A stretch of DNA of 64,000 nt from Paraburkholderia fungorum (GTDB taxonomy: Bacteria > Pseudomonadota > Gammaproteobacteria > Burkholderiales > Burkholderiaceae), in contig NZ_CADFGE010000006.1 of assembly GCF_902833645.1 (NCBI RefSeq), forward strand, positions 1 through 64,000. The letters are read 5' to 3'. The notes under the pieces were generated by a model. The model saw nothing but the letters and a program-made list of their open reading frames with translations. It was not told the origin of the DNA and did not search any database. Shown here piece by piece: positions 33,690 to 43,372 of the stretch (within the stretch, counting starts at the first letter, position 1; every line of letters begins with the position of its first letter). The position numbers and the translations under genes were made by a program.

Positions 33690-35153
33690 ATGCGCGAACA
33701 AATACGCGGAGAAATACGCGTACCAGTAAGGGACCCGGCAAAAACGGAGGCAGCGGTGATCGAGCAGTGGCGGGAAGCCGTGCGCGCGGTGCACGGCGTC
33801 GAGTCGAAATATAAACGGCTGGTCAAGGCGATCGCGGGTGACATCGAAAACGCGGCGCTGCCGGCTGGCGCACGCCTGCCGCCGCAGCGCGATGTCGCCG
33901 CCGGGCTGGCGATCAGCGTGCAGACGGTTACCAATGCCTATAAGGAACTGGAGCGGCAGGGGTTGATCCGCTGTGAGGTCGGGCGTGGCAGTTTCGTAGC
34001 GGCGCGCGTTACCGAAACCATGTCGCGCTATATGCTCGATACAGCCGAACGCTCGGTGGTCGACTTTTCGATTGCACGCATCCTTCATACGGCGGAGCAC
34101 GACGCCATGTGGCGCAAGGTATGTGCGACGCTCTCGACGCTCGACGATCAGCCATGGATTCGCGCATTCCGGCCGATTGCGGGTTTCGAGCCTCATCGGC
34201 AAGCCGGGATTGCGTGGCTGGCGTCGCTGGGCATGCCGGCTTCGGCGGATACGTTACTGGTCACGAACGGTGCCGCGCACGGCATTTTTCTCGCTCTGGC
34301 TTCGCTGGTCGGACCGGGCGATACGGTGCTGTGCGAAAGCATCACGGATCATGGCGTGATCGGCTCGGCCAATGTACTTGGCTTTACGCTGAAGGGCCTC
34401 GAAATCGACGAGTACGGAATTCACCCCGAGCACTTCGAGGAGATGTGCGATAGCGAGCGCATCACGGCGCTGGTCTGCACGCCTACTTTGAACAACCCCA
34501 CGGTCGCGCTGATGCCTGACTCACGGCGCCGCGCGATTGCAAAAATCGCCGAGCGCTATGGCGTTTACGTGATCGAGGACGATGTCTACGGTCCCTTGCC
34601 CGCCAAGGCCGGCACGCCGATTTCGAGTCTGATTCCCGATCTGTCTTTCTACTGCACGAGTATGACGAAGTCGGTAATGGCCGGTTTGCGAATCGGCTAT
34701 CTCGCCACGCCGCGGCGACTCGCACTACGCGCTGAAAGCGTGCTGCGCGTGAGCAGCTGGATGGCGAACCCGCCGATGGCCGAGGTGGCCACCCGCTGGA
34801 TCGTCGACGGGACAGCCGAACGGCTCGTGGAAATACAGCGCGAATGTCTGGGGCGGCGTCAGGCACAGTTGCGGCAAACACTGGGCAGCTACGTACTCGG
34901 CGCCCATCCGCAGGCGCTGTCCGCGTGGTTGCGCGTGCCCGACCATTGGCGAACGGATCGCGTGGTGAGAGAACTGCGCAACCGCAATATCGCCGTGACT
35001 TCGCCCGATCCATTCATGGTGCGCGACGCGGACAAACCGAATGCAGTGCGCGTGTGTGTGGGCGCTGAAGTGGGTGAAGAGACTTATAAGAGCGCGCTGG
35101 AAACCATTCGCGATGTATTCGAGCAGTACCCGCAGGTGCACGACTTCACGTGA
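33690..35153 (+). CDS. enuR: MocR/GabR-type regulator of ectoine use (EnuR)
   Basis: 487 aa. The N-terminal GntR winged helix (KYKRLVKAIAGDIENAALPA, RLPPQRDVAAGLAISVQTVT) is fused to a fold-I aminotransferase domain. K327 in YCTSMTKSVMAGLRIGYLAT should bind PLP. In EnuR of Ruegeria the matching Lys is needed, and the inducer is an ectoine degradation intermediate (alpha-ADABA, DABA) reacting with PLP. Position next to eutB identifies it as EnuR rather than PdxR or GabR. The start is at 33690; a GTG at 33756 with GGAGG six bases upstream is a serious alternative that leaves the DNA-binding domain whole. Confidence 0.88.
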   Translation: MREQIRGEIRVPVRDPAKTEAAVIEQWREAVRAVHGVESKYKRLVKAIAGDIENAALPAGARLPPQRDVAAGLAISVQTVTNAYKELERQGLIRCEVGRGSFVAARVTETMSRYMLDTAERSVVDFSIARILHTAEHDAMWRKVCATLSTLDDQPWIRAFRPIAGFEPHRQAGIAWLASLGMPASADTLLVTNGAAHGIFLALASLVGPGDTVLCESITDHGVIGSANVLGFTLKGLEIDEYGIHPEHFEEMCDSERITALVCTPTLNNPTVALMPDSRRRAIAKIAERYGVYVIEDDVYGPLPAKAGTPISSLIPDLSFYCTSMTKSVMAGLRIGYLATPRRLALRAESVLRVSSWMANPPMAEVATRWIVDGTAERLVEIQRECLGRRQAQLRQTLGSYVLGAHPQALSAWLRVPDHWRTDRVVRELRNRNIAVTSPDPFMVRDADKPNAVRVCVGAEVGEETYKSALETIRDVFEQYPQVHDFT

Positions 35154-35201
35154 AGTCTCCGGCTGGGCTTCTGCCGGCTTCGAAAGCCGCGCATGAAATG
35201 A

Positions 35202-35213
35202 ACTAGGACAATA
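35202..35213 (+). promoter_or_regulatory. Proposed EnuR operator copy 2 (upstream of eutB)
   Basis: ACTAGGACAATA again, 117 bases before the eutB ATG and just after enuR. A looser copy follows (AGAACATTAGAC, 35228-35239). This is the promoter zone of the eutBC-doeBXCD transcript. Confidence 0.6.
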
Positions 35214-35329
35214 GAAATCGGTTTTTAGAACATTAGACTGGGCTGCATTGAAAAGCGATGCGGCCACACTCAGCGTGACAACGCAGGCGCGGCGGCATTG
35301 GAATTGAACCCTTTCGTAGGGCCTGGTTC

Positions 35330-36349
35330 ATGTCCGTTCTGTCGCCAGACGATCTGTCGTTGGCCGATGTCTACCGCGCGCGTCGCCGGATCCAGGGACG
35401 TGTCTGTTGCACGCCGCTCGTCGAATCGCCGAGCTTGTCGGCGAGGGCGGGCACGCCGGTATTTCTCAAACTCGAAACCGTGCAGCCGACCGGCAGCTTC
35501 AAGCTGCGCGGCGCGACCAATGCACTGGCGCGCCTCGCCGAACAGGGTTGCCGGAAAGTCGTGACCGCTTCGACCGGCAATCATGGCCGCGCGCTCGCGC
35601 ATGCGGCTCGCGCGCTGGGTATCGCGGCGACGGTCTGCATGTCGGCGCTGGTGCCGGCCAATAAAGTCCAGGCCGTGCGCGCACTCGGCGGCAAAGCGCG
35701 GATCGTCGGTAAAAGCCAGGACGAGGCCGAACATGAAGCGTTGCGACTGGTACGCGAAGAAGACTTTGCCTATGTGCCGCCGTTCGACGATCCGCACGTG
35801 ATTGCCGGGCAGGCAACGATCGGACTTGAAATCGTCGAGGCGTTGCCGGACGTGGCGAACATCGTCGTGCCCCTATCCGGTGGCGGCCTGTTTGCGGGCG
35901 TGGCGTTCGCCGCCCGAAGCGCAAATCGCGCGATCGGTCTGAGCGGCGTGACGATGTCGCGTGGTGCCGCGATGCATGCGAGTCTTGCCGCCGGCCACCC
36001 GGTGCTGGTGGAAGAAGTCGAAACGCTCGCCGATTCGCTCGGCGGCGGCATCGGGCTCGAAAACCGCTATACGTATGCGCTCACGCGCGATCTGATCGAC
36101 GAGACCGTGCTGCTCGACGAGGCATCGATTGCTCGCGGCATCGTGCACGCCTACCGGCATGAACGGCTCGTGATAGAAGGCGCGGCGGCGGTGGGGATTG
36201 CCGCATTGCTCGACGGCGTATTGGCCGCCGGGCGTCTCAAACGCGGACCGCTCGTGCTCGTCGTAACGGGCGCCAACATCGATATGGATCAGCATCGCCG
36301 CATCGTCGATTCCGCTTCGACGCAACCCGACCCCCACGGCATCCTATGA
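35330..36349 (+). CDS. eutB: Ectoine utilisation protein EutB (threonine-dehydratase-like)
   Basis: 339-aa PLP enzyme of the serine/threonine dehydratase fold. K58 in VQPTGSFKLRGATNA is the PLP lysine; the phosphate-binding loop is SGGGLFAGVAFA. In ectoine loci EutB and EutC are thought to turn hydroxyectoine-derived material into the ectoine route, with EutB removing the hydroxyl as water; this is proposed, not proven. First gene of a tight plus-strand operon; eutC overlaps its stop (ATGA). Confidence 0.88.
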   Translation: MSVLSPDDLSLADVYRARRRIQGRVCCTPLVESPSLSARAGTPVFLKLETVQPTGSFKLRGATNALARLAEQGCRKVVTASTGNHGRALAHAARALGIAATVCMSALVPANKVQAVRALGGKARIVGKSQDEAEHEALRLVREEDFAYVPPFDDPHVIAGQATIGLEIVEALPDVANIVVPLSGGGLFAGVAFAARSANRAIGLSGVTMSRGAAMHASLAAGHPVLVEEVETLADSLGGGIGLENRYTYALTRDLIDETVLLDEASIARGIVHAYRHERLVIEGAAAVGIAALLDGVLAAGRLKRGPLVLVVTGANIDMDQHRRIVDSASTQPDPHGIL

Positions 36350-37347
36350 CCTCGATCACACTTCTTGGCGAAGCCGAGCTTCGCGAACTCGTGCCGCTCG
36401 ACCTTGCCGCGATCGACCAGGTGGAAGCCGCTTTTCTCTCGCTCGCCACCGAGGCCGTCGCGATGCCACCCGTCCTGCGGCTGGACCTGCATGCGCACAA
36501 CGGCGAAGTCGACGTCAAGACGGCGTATCTGCCCTGTTTCGAGAGCTTCGCGATCAAGGTAAGTCCCGGTTTTTTCAACAATCCGTTGCTCGGGTTACCG
36601 AGTCTGAATGGGCTGATGCTGGTGTTGTCGGCGAAGACGGGTTTGACTGAAGCGGTGCTGCTCGACAACGGTTATCTGACGGCGGTGCGCACGGCTGCCG
36701 CCGGGGCTGTAGCGGCGCGCTGGCTGGCCAGGCCGCGCACGCCGCGAGTGGCGGTGCTGGGCGCGGGCGAGCAGGCGCGTTTGCAGTTGCGAGCGTTGAT
36801 GCTGGTGCGCCGTGTGGAACATGTGCGCGTATGGGCGCGTGATCCGGACAAGGCGCAGCAGTTCGCAACGGAGATGAGCGCCTCGCTGGGCGTGCAATGC
36901 GATGTCGCGCGTGATGTCCACGCGGCGCTCGCCGAAGCGGACGTCGCGATCACCACGACGCCAAGCCGCACACCGTTGATCGAAGTCGCGGACTTGCATG
37001 CGGGCCTGCACATCACGGCGATGGGCTCGGACGCTGAGCACAAGAATGAAATCGCGCCGGCCGCGCTGGCTGCGGCGCGTTATGTGTGCGATCGCGCGCA
37101 GCAAACGCGTGTGCTGGGGGAACTGCACCACGCGCTGAATGCCGGCTTGATGCACGGCGGCGCCGCGATCGCGGAGCTGGGCCAGGTGATAGCCGAGCAG
37201 ACCGTGGGCCGCGTCAGCGAAACTGAAGTGACCATTTGCGACCTGACCGGCACCGGCGCGCAGGACACGGCGATCGCGGCGCTTGCGTTGAAGCGGGCGC
37301 ACGCAGCGGGCGCGGGAACGCTTTTCCGCAACGACGTGCGGGACTGA
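36346..37347 (+). CDS. eutC: Ectoine utilisation protein EutC (ornithine cyclodeaminase/mu-crystallin family)
   Basis: 333 aa. The Rossmann NAD-binding motif is VAVLGAGEQARLQLRALMLV; the substrate part includes AIDQVEAAFLSLATEAVAMP, then LPCFESFAIKVSPGFFNNP. Family members are NAD(P)-dependent imine reductases or cyclodeaminases. With EutB it is expected to handle hydroxyectoine intermediates. Overlaps eutB by four bases and lies 36 bases from doeB. Confidence 0.88.
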   Translation: MTSITLLGEAELRELVPLDLAAIDQVEAAFLSLATEAVAMPPVLRLDLHAHNGEVDVKTAYLPCFESFAIKVSPGFFNNPLLGLPSLNGLMLVLSAKTGLTEAVLLDNGYLTAVRTAAAGAVAARWLARPRTPRVAVLGAGEQARLQLRALMLVRRVEHVRVWARDPDKAQQFATEMSASLGVQCDVARDVHAALAEADVAITTTPSRTPLIEVADLHAGLHITAMGSDAEHKNEIAPAALAAARYVCDRAQQTRVLGELHHALNAGLMHGGAAIAELGQVIAEQTVGRVSETEVTICDLTGTGAQDTAIAALALKRAHAAGAGTLFRNDVRD

Positions 37348-37383
37348 GAATGGACTATGGAAAGGACTACGGGAGTCAGGCAT

Positions 37384-38421
37384 ATGCGGGCATCACCTAT
37401 TCAGCCGACGGTCGATTTCAATGCCGACGGCGAACAACACGGCTTTCTGCGGCTACCTCATTCGCACGATACATCCGCATGGGGCGCGGAGATGATTCCG
37501 GTCACCGTGATCCGCAACGGCGCGGGGCCGACGGCGCTCCTCACCGGCGGCAATCACGGCGACGAATACGAGGGGCCGATCGCATTATCGAAGCTGGCTA
37601 CGGCCCTGAAGGCCGCAGACGTAAAAGGGCGCGTGATTATCGTGCCGTTCATGAATTTACCCGCATTCCGTGCCGGTACGCGCACGTCGCCGATCGACCG
37701 TGGCAATCTGAACCGCAGTTTCCCCGGCAAGCCGGACGGCACGGTTACCGAGAAGATCGCCGACTATTTTCAGCGCTATCTGCTGCCGCTCGCCGATTAC
37801 GTACTCGATCTTCACGCCGGCGGCCGTACCCTCGACTTCGTGCCGTTCGCCGCGATTCACCTGCTGCCGGATGCCGATCAGCAAGCGAGGTGCGACGCGG
37901 CGATGCGCGCGTTCGGCGCACCGTATTCGATGCGGATGCTCGAACTCGATAGTGTCGGCCTGTACGACACAGCCGTCGAAGAAGCAGGCAAGGTGTTTGT
38001 GTCGACGGAACTCGGCGGCGGCGGCACGGCCACCGTGCAAAGCGTGGCGGTGGCGGAGCGCGGCGTGCGCGGTTTTCTGCAACAGGCCGGCCTCCTGCGG
38101 CCGGACGAAGCCAGGCGTGAGGCCGAGCGCGCCGCCCCACGCACCACGACGCTGCTGGACATGCCAGACGGCACCTGCTTCACGACGAGCGAACACGACG
38201 GTTTGCTGGAGTTCTGCAAGAACCTTGGCGAGACGGTTGCATGCGGCGAAGTGATCGCCCGGGTATACGACGCGTCGCGTACCGGCGTCGCACCCGTCGA
38301 GTATCTCGCACGCCGCGGCGGCCTGCTTGCGGCCCGGCATTTTCCGGGCCTCGTGCGGATCGGCGACACCGTGGCGGTGGTGGCCGACGTCGTCGAGCGC
38401 GGCATACCGGTGACAGTCTGA
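37384..38421 (+). CDS. doeB: N-acetyl-L-2,4-diaminobutyrate deacetylase (DoeB/EutE)
   Basis: 345 aa, AstE/AspA-type zinc deacylase. Zinc ligands are in GGNHGDEYEG (H58, E61) and DLHAGGRTLDF. It removes the acetyl group from N-alpha-ADABA, giving diaminobutyrate and acetate, after DoeA opens the ectoine ring. I set the start at 37384, where GGGAGTCAGGCAT precedes the ATG; an ATG nine codons upstream has a poorer site. Confidence 0.9.
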   Translation: MRASPIQPTVDFNADGEQHGFLRLPHSHDTSAWGAEMIPVTVIRNGAGPTALLTGGNHGDEYEGPIALSKLATALKAADVKGRVIIVPFMNLPAFRAGTRTSPIDRGNLNRSFPGKPDGTVTEKIADYFQRYLLPLADYVLDLHAGGRTLDFVPFAAIHLLPDADQQARCDAAMRAFGAPYSMRMLELDSVGLYDTAVEEAGKVFVSTELGGGGTATVQSVAVAERGVRGFLQQAGLLRPDEARREAERAAPRTTTLLDMPDGTCFTTSEHDGLLEFCKNLGETVACGEVIARVYDASRTGVAPVEYLARRGGLLAARHFPGLVRIGDTVAVVADVVERGIPVTV

Positions 38422-38428
38422 GCGCGCG

Positions 38429-38920
38429 ATGAAACTCGACCGCTACGATCTGGCAATTTTGCGCATTCTCGTGTGCGATGGCCGCATCACCAAGTCGCGT
38501 CTCGCCGAGCAGATCAATCTGTCGATCTCGCCGGCGTGGGAGCGCGTCAAGCGCCTGGAAGAGGACGGTGTGATTCGCGGTTATCGCGCCGATATCGACT
38601 GGGCGCGCGCCTTCAAGGGCAGCCGGGTGGTGGTCGAGGTCACTCTGGCGCGCCATACGGCGCACGATATGCGGCGCTTCGAAGAACGCATCGCGACCGC
38701 ACCGGAAGTCGTGCAATGCCATGCAACGGGCGGCGGCGTCGACTATGTGATGCACGTCATGTCGCGCGATATCGACCACTATCAGCGCTTTATCGATTCG
38801 CTGCTGACTGACGAACTGGGTATCGAAAAGTACTTTACCTACATCGTCACGAAGGTGGTGAAGAACCACGCGGAAGATCTGCCGGACTGGGCGGAACATA
38901 TGATCGATGACGGCGGTTGA
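38429..38920 (+). CDS. doeX: Lrp/AsnC-type regulator of the ectoine operon (DoeX/AsnC)
   Basis: 163 aa. N-terminal helix-turn-helix (LAILRILVCDGRITKSRLAE, SISPAWERVKRLEEDGVIRG), C-terminal RAM ligand domain (VQCHATGGGVDYVMHVMSRD). In ectoine clusters this gene responds to diaminobutyrate and tunes catabolic expression. Seven bases after doeB. Confidence 0.9.
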   Translation: MKLDRYDLAILRILVCDGRITKSRLAEQINLSISPAWERVKRLEEDGVIRGYRADIDWARAFKGSRVVVEVTLARHTAHDMRRFEERIATAPEVVQCHATGGGVDYVMHVMSRDIDHYQRFIDSLLTDELGIEKYFTYIVTKVVKNHAEDLPDWAEHMIDDGG

Positions 38921-39063
38921 AGCGTATCGCGATCCCGCCAGAAAAATGCCACGCCGCGCGGCGAACTCCAGAAAAAACACCAGCTTTGCAGCGCCATAAC
39001 CAAAAAAACCACAGCGCTGCCGGACGTACAGTGACAGACATACATCGCACACAGGAGGTCGTC

Positions 39064-40584
39064 ATGTTGCTGGGTCATCCGGTCTTATTCAAATCGCTGT
39101 GCTACGTCGATGGACGCTGGGTGCACAGCGCGAGCGCCGCGAGCGTCGCCGTGCAGAACCCAGCGGACCAGCGGGTGCTTGGCCACGTACCGATGCTCGA
39201 CGCCGCGCAGATCACGGAAGCAGTCGATGCGGCGCAGCGTGCCTTCCTGACATGGCGCTGGCTGCCGGTTGCCAAACGCTCGGCGTTGCTGTTGCGCTGG
39301 CACGAGTTGATTCTGCGCCATCAGCATGACCTCGCGGCGATTCTGTCGCTCGAACAGGGCAAGCCGCTCGCGGAAGCCCGTGGCGAAATCGCTTATGGCG
39401 CGAGTTTTGTCGAATGGTTTGCACACGAAGCACGGCGCCTGAACGGCCGCACGATCCCCACGCATATTGACGGCGCGCACCTGGGTACGGTGATCGAACC
39501 GGTTGGGGTGGCTGCCCTGATCACGCCTTGGAATTTTCCCTGCGCGATGATTACGCGCAAGGCAGCCGCCGCGCTTGCCGCGGGTTGCACGGTCGTCGTG
39601 AAGCCCGCGCATGAAACTCCGTTCTCCGCACTTGCGCTCGCGCAACTTGCGGAAGAAGCGGGTTTTCCCGCGGGCGTATTCAATGTTGTGCTCGGCGAAC
39701 CGCAGATGGCGATGGAAACGCTGGTGCGCGATAACCGCGTGCGTTCGGTGAGCTTCACCGGTTCGACGCGTGTCGGTACGCTGGTCATGCAGGCCGTGGC
39801 GCAGAGCGGCATCAGGAAGACGGCATTGGAACTCGGCGGCAATGCACCCTTCATCGTGACCGCAGATGCCGAGCTTGAGCAGGCTGTGCGCGTGGCGGTC
39901 GCGGCGAAGTTTCAGACGTCGGGTCAGGATTGCTGCGCGGCTAATCGCATCCTGGTTGCCCGGCCGCTGTATGAGGCGTTCGTCGCGCAATACAGCGAGG
40001 CTGTGAAAGCGCTGAAAGTTGGCGCCGCATTCGAGGCGGACGTGGATGTCGGCCCGTTGATGCATCAGGCTGCATTCGACACCACGGTGCAGCGCGTTGC
40101 CGACGCGAAGGAGAAGGGCGCGCGCATTACCGCCGGTGGCGCGGCCCACGAACGCGGCGGCTGGTTCTTTGAGCCGACCGTGGTCGCGGACGCCACACCC
40201 GGCATGCGCATCTACGACGAAGAGAACTTCGCACCGATCTCCGCAGTCGCGCCGTTCGACTCGCTCGAGGAAGCCATCGAGCGCGCGAACGACACCGAAT
40301 ACGGCCTCGCCGCTTATGTCTGCGCAACAGACCTCAACACGGTGTTTCAACTGATCCGCCGTCTCGACTTTGCCATGGTGTCCGTGAATGGCGCGAAATT
40401 CACGGGTGCGCCGATTCCATTCGGCGGCATCAAATCATCCGGGCTCGGCCGCGAAGGCGGTGCCGAAGGTTTTGAGCCGTTTGTCGAAACACGTTATTTC
40501 TGCCTCGGTCAACTCGGCCTGCCGGTAACCGGGAGCCTTCCTGGCCGTCACATTGTTGCTGCAACGGCCGCCTCAGCGGCCTGA
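39064..40584 (+). CDS. doeC: Aspartate-semialdehyde dehydrogenase of the ectoine path (DoeC)
   Basis: 506 aa, succinate-semialdehyde-dehydrogenase-like ALDH. Catalytic E256 (LELGGN) and C290 (SGQDCCANR-like site, here TSGQDCCAANR). NAD(P) loop FTGSTRVGTLV. Oxidises L-aspartate semialdehyde from DoeD to aspartate. The ATG at 39064 has AGGAGGTCGTC upstream; the open frame back to 38917 is not used. Confidence 0.9.
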   Translation: MLLGHPVLFKSLCYVDGRWVHSASAASVAVQNPADQRVLGHVPMLDAAQITEAVDAAQRAFLTWRWLPVAKRSALLLRWHELILRHQHDLAAILSLEQGKPLAEARGEIAYGASFVEWFAHEARRLNGRTIPTHIDGAHLGTVIEPVGVAALITPWNFPCAMITRKAAAALAAGCTVVVKPAHETPFSALALAQLAEEAGFPAGVFNVVLGEPQMAMETLVRDNRVRSVSFTGSTRVGTLVMQAVAQSGIRKTALELGGNAPFIVTADAELEQAVRVAVAAKFQTSGQDCCAANRILVARPLYEAFVAQYSEAVKALKVGAAFEADVDVGPLMHQAAFDTTVQRVADAKEKGARITAGGAAHERGGWFFEPTVVADATPGMRIYDEENFAPISAVAPFDSLEEAIERANDTEYGLAAYVCATDLNTVFQLIRRLDFAMVSVNGAKFTGAPIPFGGIKSSGLGREGGAEGFEPFVETRYFCLGQLGLPVTGSLPGRHIVAATAASAA

Positions 40585-40634
40585 ACCGGCCCAATCCATT
40601 CATCGCATTCATCGATCACACGAAGGAGCTTCCC

Positions 40635-42032
40635 ATGACCCAACTCGATCAGCTTTTCGACGCCGACCGCGCGCACTTCATGCATCCGTCGACGCACGCT
40701 CACGACCACGCGAGCGGGGCGCTGCCCGGCCGTATCGTGACGGGCGCCAAAGGCATCCGCATCGAAGACCATCAGGGCAAGTCGTTTATCGACGCTTTCG
40801 CGGGCCTGTATTGCGTGAACATCGGCTATGGCCGCACCGAGGTTGCCGAAGCGATCTACGAACAGGCCAAAAAACTCGCCTATTACCACACGTATGTCGG
40901 CCATTCGACGGATACGATCATCGAACTGTCGTCGCGCATTATCGACTGGGCGCCGCCGGGCATGAAGAAGGTGTACTACGGCATGTCTGGTTCGGACGCA
41001 AACGAAACGCAGGTCAAGCTCGTCTGGTATTACAACAACGTGAAGGGTCGCCCGAACAGGAAGAAGATCATCTCGCGCCAGCGCGGGTATCACGGTTCAG
41101 GCATTGTCACCGGCAGCCTGACCGGTTTGCCCAGCTTCCATCAGAGTTTCGATTTGCCGATCGAGCGCGTCAAGCATACGGTGTGTCCGCACTGGTACCG
41201 GCACGCTCCGGCCGGCATGAACGAGACGCAATTTGTCGCGTACTGTGTGGAAGAGCTGGAGCACCTCATTGCGCAGGAAGGCGCGGATACGATCGCTGCG
41301 TTCATCGCCGAACCGGTGATGGGCACCGGCGGTATCCTGCCGCCGCCGACGGGTTACTGGCCCGCGATCCAGCAAGTGCTGAAGAAGCACGACATCCTGC
41401 TGATCTGCGACGAGGTGGTGTGCGGTTTCGGCCGGCTCGGCTCGAAGATGGGCGCACAGCACTACGGCATCACGCCCGATCTGATCACCGTGGCGAAGGG
41501 TTTGACCAGCGCGTACGCACCGCTATCGGGCGTGATCGTCAGTGAAGGCGTATGGAATGTGATCGATAAGGCTTCCCAGGAATTCGGTGCGATGGGGCAT
41601 GGCTGGACCTATTCCGGTCACCCGATCTGTGCGGCAGCCGCGCTCGCGAACCTCGATATTCTCGAGCGCGAGGACCTCACGCAGAACGCGGCGCAAACCG
41701 GTGCGTATCTGCTCGAACAACTGCACGCGGCGTTCGATGCTCATCCGCTGGTCGGCGAGGTGCGTGGCGCGGGCATGCTGGCCGCGCTCGAATTCATGGC
41801 CGACAAGGATGGCCGCCAGCCTTTCGATGCCGCGCTGAAGGTCGGCCCGCGAGTCTCCGCTGCGGCGTTGCAGCGCGGCTTGATCGCGCGCGCCATGCCG
41901 CACGGCGACATTCTTGGCTTCGCGCCGCCGTTGATCACCACGCGCAGCGACGTCGACGAGATCGTGAAGCTGGCGCGCGCGGCGGTGGATGAAGTCGCAT
42001 CCCAGGTCCTGGCTCCGGCCACGTCCGCGTAG
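40635..42032 (+). CDS. doeD: Diaminobutyrate aminotransferase (DoeD)
   Basis: 465-aa class III aminotransferase. PLP lysine K288 (PDLITVAKGLTSAYAPLSG), and the Asp of ICDEVVCGFGR. Converts L-2,4-diaminobutyrate to aspartate semialdehyde. GAAGGAGCTTCCC precedes the ATG. Last gene of the plus-strand catabolic operon, ahead of a shared terminator. Confidence 0.9.
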   Translation: MTQLDQLFDADRAHFMHPSTHAHDHASGALPGRIVTGAKGIRIEDHQGKSFIDAFAGLYCVNIGYGRTEVAEAIYEQAKKLAYYHTYVGHSTDTIIELSSRIIDWAPPGMKKVYYGMSGSDANETQVKLVWYYNNVKGRPNRKKIISRQRGYHGSGIVTGSLTGLPSFHQSFDLPIERVKHTVCPHWYRHAPAGMNETQFVAYCVEELEHLIAQEGADTIAAFIAEPVMGTGGILPPPTGYWPAIQQVLKKHDILLICDEVVCGFGRLGSKMGAQHYGITPDLITVAKGLTSAYAPLSGVIVSEGVWNVIDKASQEFGAMGHGWTYSGHPICAAAALANLDILEREDLTQNAAQTGAYLLEQLHAAFDAHPLVGEVRGAGMLAALEFMADKDGRQPFDAALKVGPRVSAAALQRGLIARAMPHGDILGFAPPLITTRSDVDEIVKLARAAVDEVASQVLAPATSA

Positions 42033-42125
42033 TGAAGCGCTGCGCCGGTTCGTGTGCCGCTGCGGGTTGGGTGGCAGCGCGGCCGGCGTTCCATTCGATG
42101 CAATGATCCGGCCGGGGATAGAAAA

Positions 42126-42159
42126 CAGCGGGGCCAGCGATCGTTCTCTGGCCCCGCTG
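42126..42159. terminator. Bidirectional terminator between doeD and the alcohol dehydrogenase
   Basis: CAGCGGGGCCAG (42126-42137), 10-base loop, CTGGCCCCGCTG (42148-42159). On the minus strand it is followed by TTTTC. It sits between convergent genes and can serve both. Confidence 0.82.
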
Positions 42160-42217
42160 CCTGGCTGGTGCTTGCCCGTTGCGCGTCCGCGACCGGTCCG
42201 TCATTCAATCCGACTAT

Positions 42218-43312
42218 TCAAGCCGGCTGCGCGGGTTCTCCGTAATGCCGGTCCGGAATCACGACGATATTGCCCACGAACCGCTTGGCCATGAATTGCG
42301 TTTGCGCTTCATGAAACTTCGACAAAGGATAGGTGGCGGCCAGAATCGGCCTGATCGTGCCGGACTGGATATAGTCGAGCACGCGCCTGAATGCGGCTCG
42401 CGTACCCTGCGAAGACCCATTCAGCTGTAGCTGCTTCAAATACATCGTACGCAAGTCAAGCTGGACTACCGGTCCGGCAATGGCGCCGGCCGTCGTGTAA
42501 CGGCCTTCCGGGCGTAGCACGTTCAGGAGCTTGCCGAACAGTGCGCCGCCGACCAGGTCGGCCACCACATCGATCGGCCGGCCGCCGGTCATCCGTTCCA
42601 CATCCGCGGCGAAATTCTCGCTGTCGCGAAGCATCGCGCCTTCAGCGCCGAGTGCGAGCACCGCATCTTCCTTGCCCTTGCCGACTACCGCATAGGGAAT
42701 CGCTCCGCGTGCGCGGCATAGCTGAATGATTCCCGAACCGACGCCACCGGAGGCGCCCGTGATGAGCACCGTTTCGCCGCTTTTCACGGCAGCGCGCTCG
42801 AGCATCTGCTCGCCGGTGTGATAGGCGCACCAGAAGGTCGCGAGTTCGGCATCGGAGTAGGCGGAATCGACGCGATGTGCGTTCGCCGCCGGCACCGCCG
42901 TGTACTCGGCGTAACCGCCGTCGCGGCCGTGGCCGATGTAGTCGATATCGGCCAGGCTGTCGTCGGCGCGGTTATAGATCGACGCATCCACGATTACGCG
43001 TTCGCCGATACGCGCATCGCTCACGCCACGGCCCACGTCGACCACGCGCCCTACGATATCCGCGCCCTGAATTCGCGGGAACGACAGCGTCGAGCGGCCG
43101 CGCCGCCAGGTGGAGACAGCGTGTGGATCGTCGTCCGTACCGTACGCGCCCTCGCGCACCCACACGTCGGTATTGTTCAGTCCGCAAGCCGCGACTTCAA
43201 GCAATACCTCGCCCGCTTTGCAAACAGGAATCGCCACGTCGTCGCGATAGACGAGTTTGTCGAGGCCGCCGTGAGCGGTCAGCACGACGGCCTTCATGGT
43301 CTTCATAAGCAT
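42218..43312 (-). CDS. Zinc-type alcohol dehydrogenase/quinone-oxidoreductase-like protein in the ectoine locus
   Basis: 364-aa MDR protein. AACGLNNTDVWVREGAYG (catalytic domain) and TVLITGASGGVGSGIIQLCR (NAD(P) loop). The N-terminal part has an expanded loop compared with ordinary quinone oxidoreductases (HAVSTWRRGRSTLSFPRIQG). Stop-to-start gap to doeA is 60 bases and they share the minus strand, so it is likely cotranscribed. Its step is not part of the standard ectoine scheme; it might oxidise a hydroxyectoine-derived alcohol or reduce an aldehyde. Confidence 0.8.
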   Translation of the reverse strand: MLMKTMKAVVLTAHGGLDKLVYRDDVAIPVCKAGEVLLEVAACGLNNTDVWVREGAYGTDDDPHAVSTWRRGRSTLSFPRIQGADIVGRVVDVGRGVSDARIGERVIVDASIYNRADDSLADIDYIGHGRDGGYAEYTAVPAANAHRVDSAYSDAELATFWCAYHTGEQMLERAAVKSGETVLITGASGGVGSGIIQLCRARGAIPYAVVGKGKEDAVLALGAEGAMLRDSENFAADVERMTGGRPIDVVADLVGGALFGKLLNVLRPEGRYTTAGAIAGPVVQLDLRTMYLKQLQLNGSSQGTRAAFRRVLDYIQSGTIRPILAATYPLSKFHEAQTQFMAKRFVGNIVVIPDRHYGEPAQPA

Positions 43313-43372
43313 GTTTCCCCTCTGCGATGTCCCCGCACGCGCCGCGGTCGCGGCGGCACAGGGGTGACGGGT

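Noticed and set aside
33690..35153. Alternative identity as PdxR, GabR or TauR
   Set aside because: The fold alone fits any MocR regulator, but direct linkage to eutB-eutC-doeBXCD and shared upstream motif favour EnuR. TauR was considered because of the sulfonate genes 3 kb away, but they are separated by the topoisomerase.
38917..39063. N-terminal extension of DoeC by 49 codons
   Set aside because: The ATG at 39064 has AGGAGG upstream and gives the normal family length; the extension overlaps the doeX end and lacks a site.
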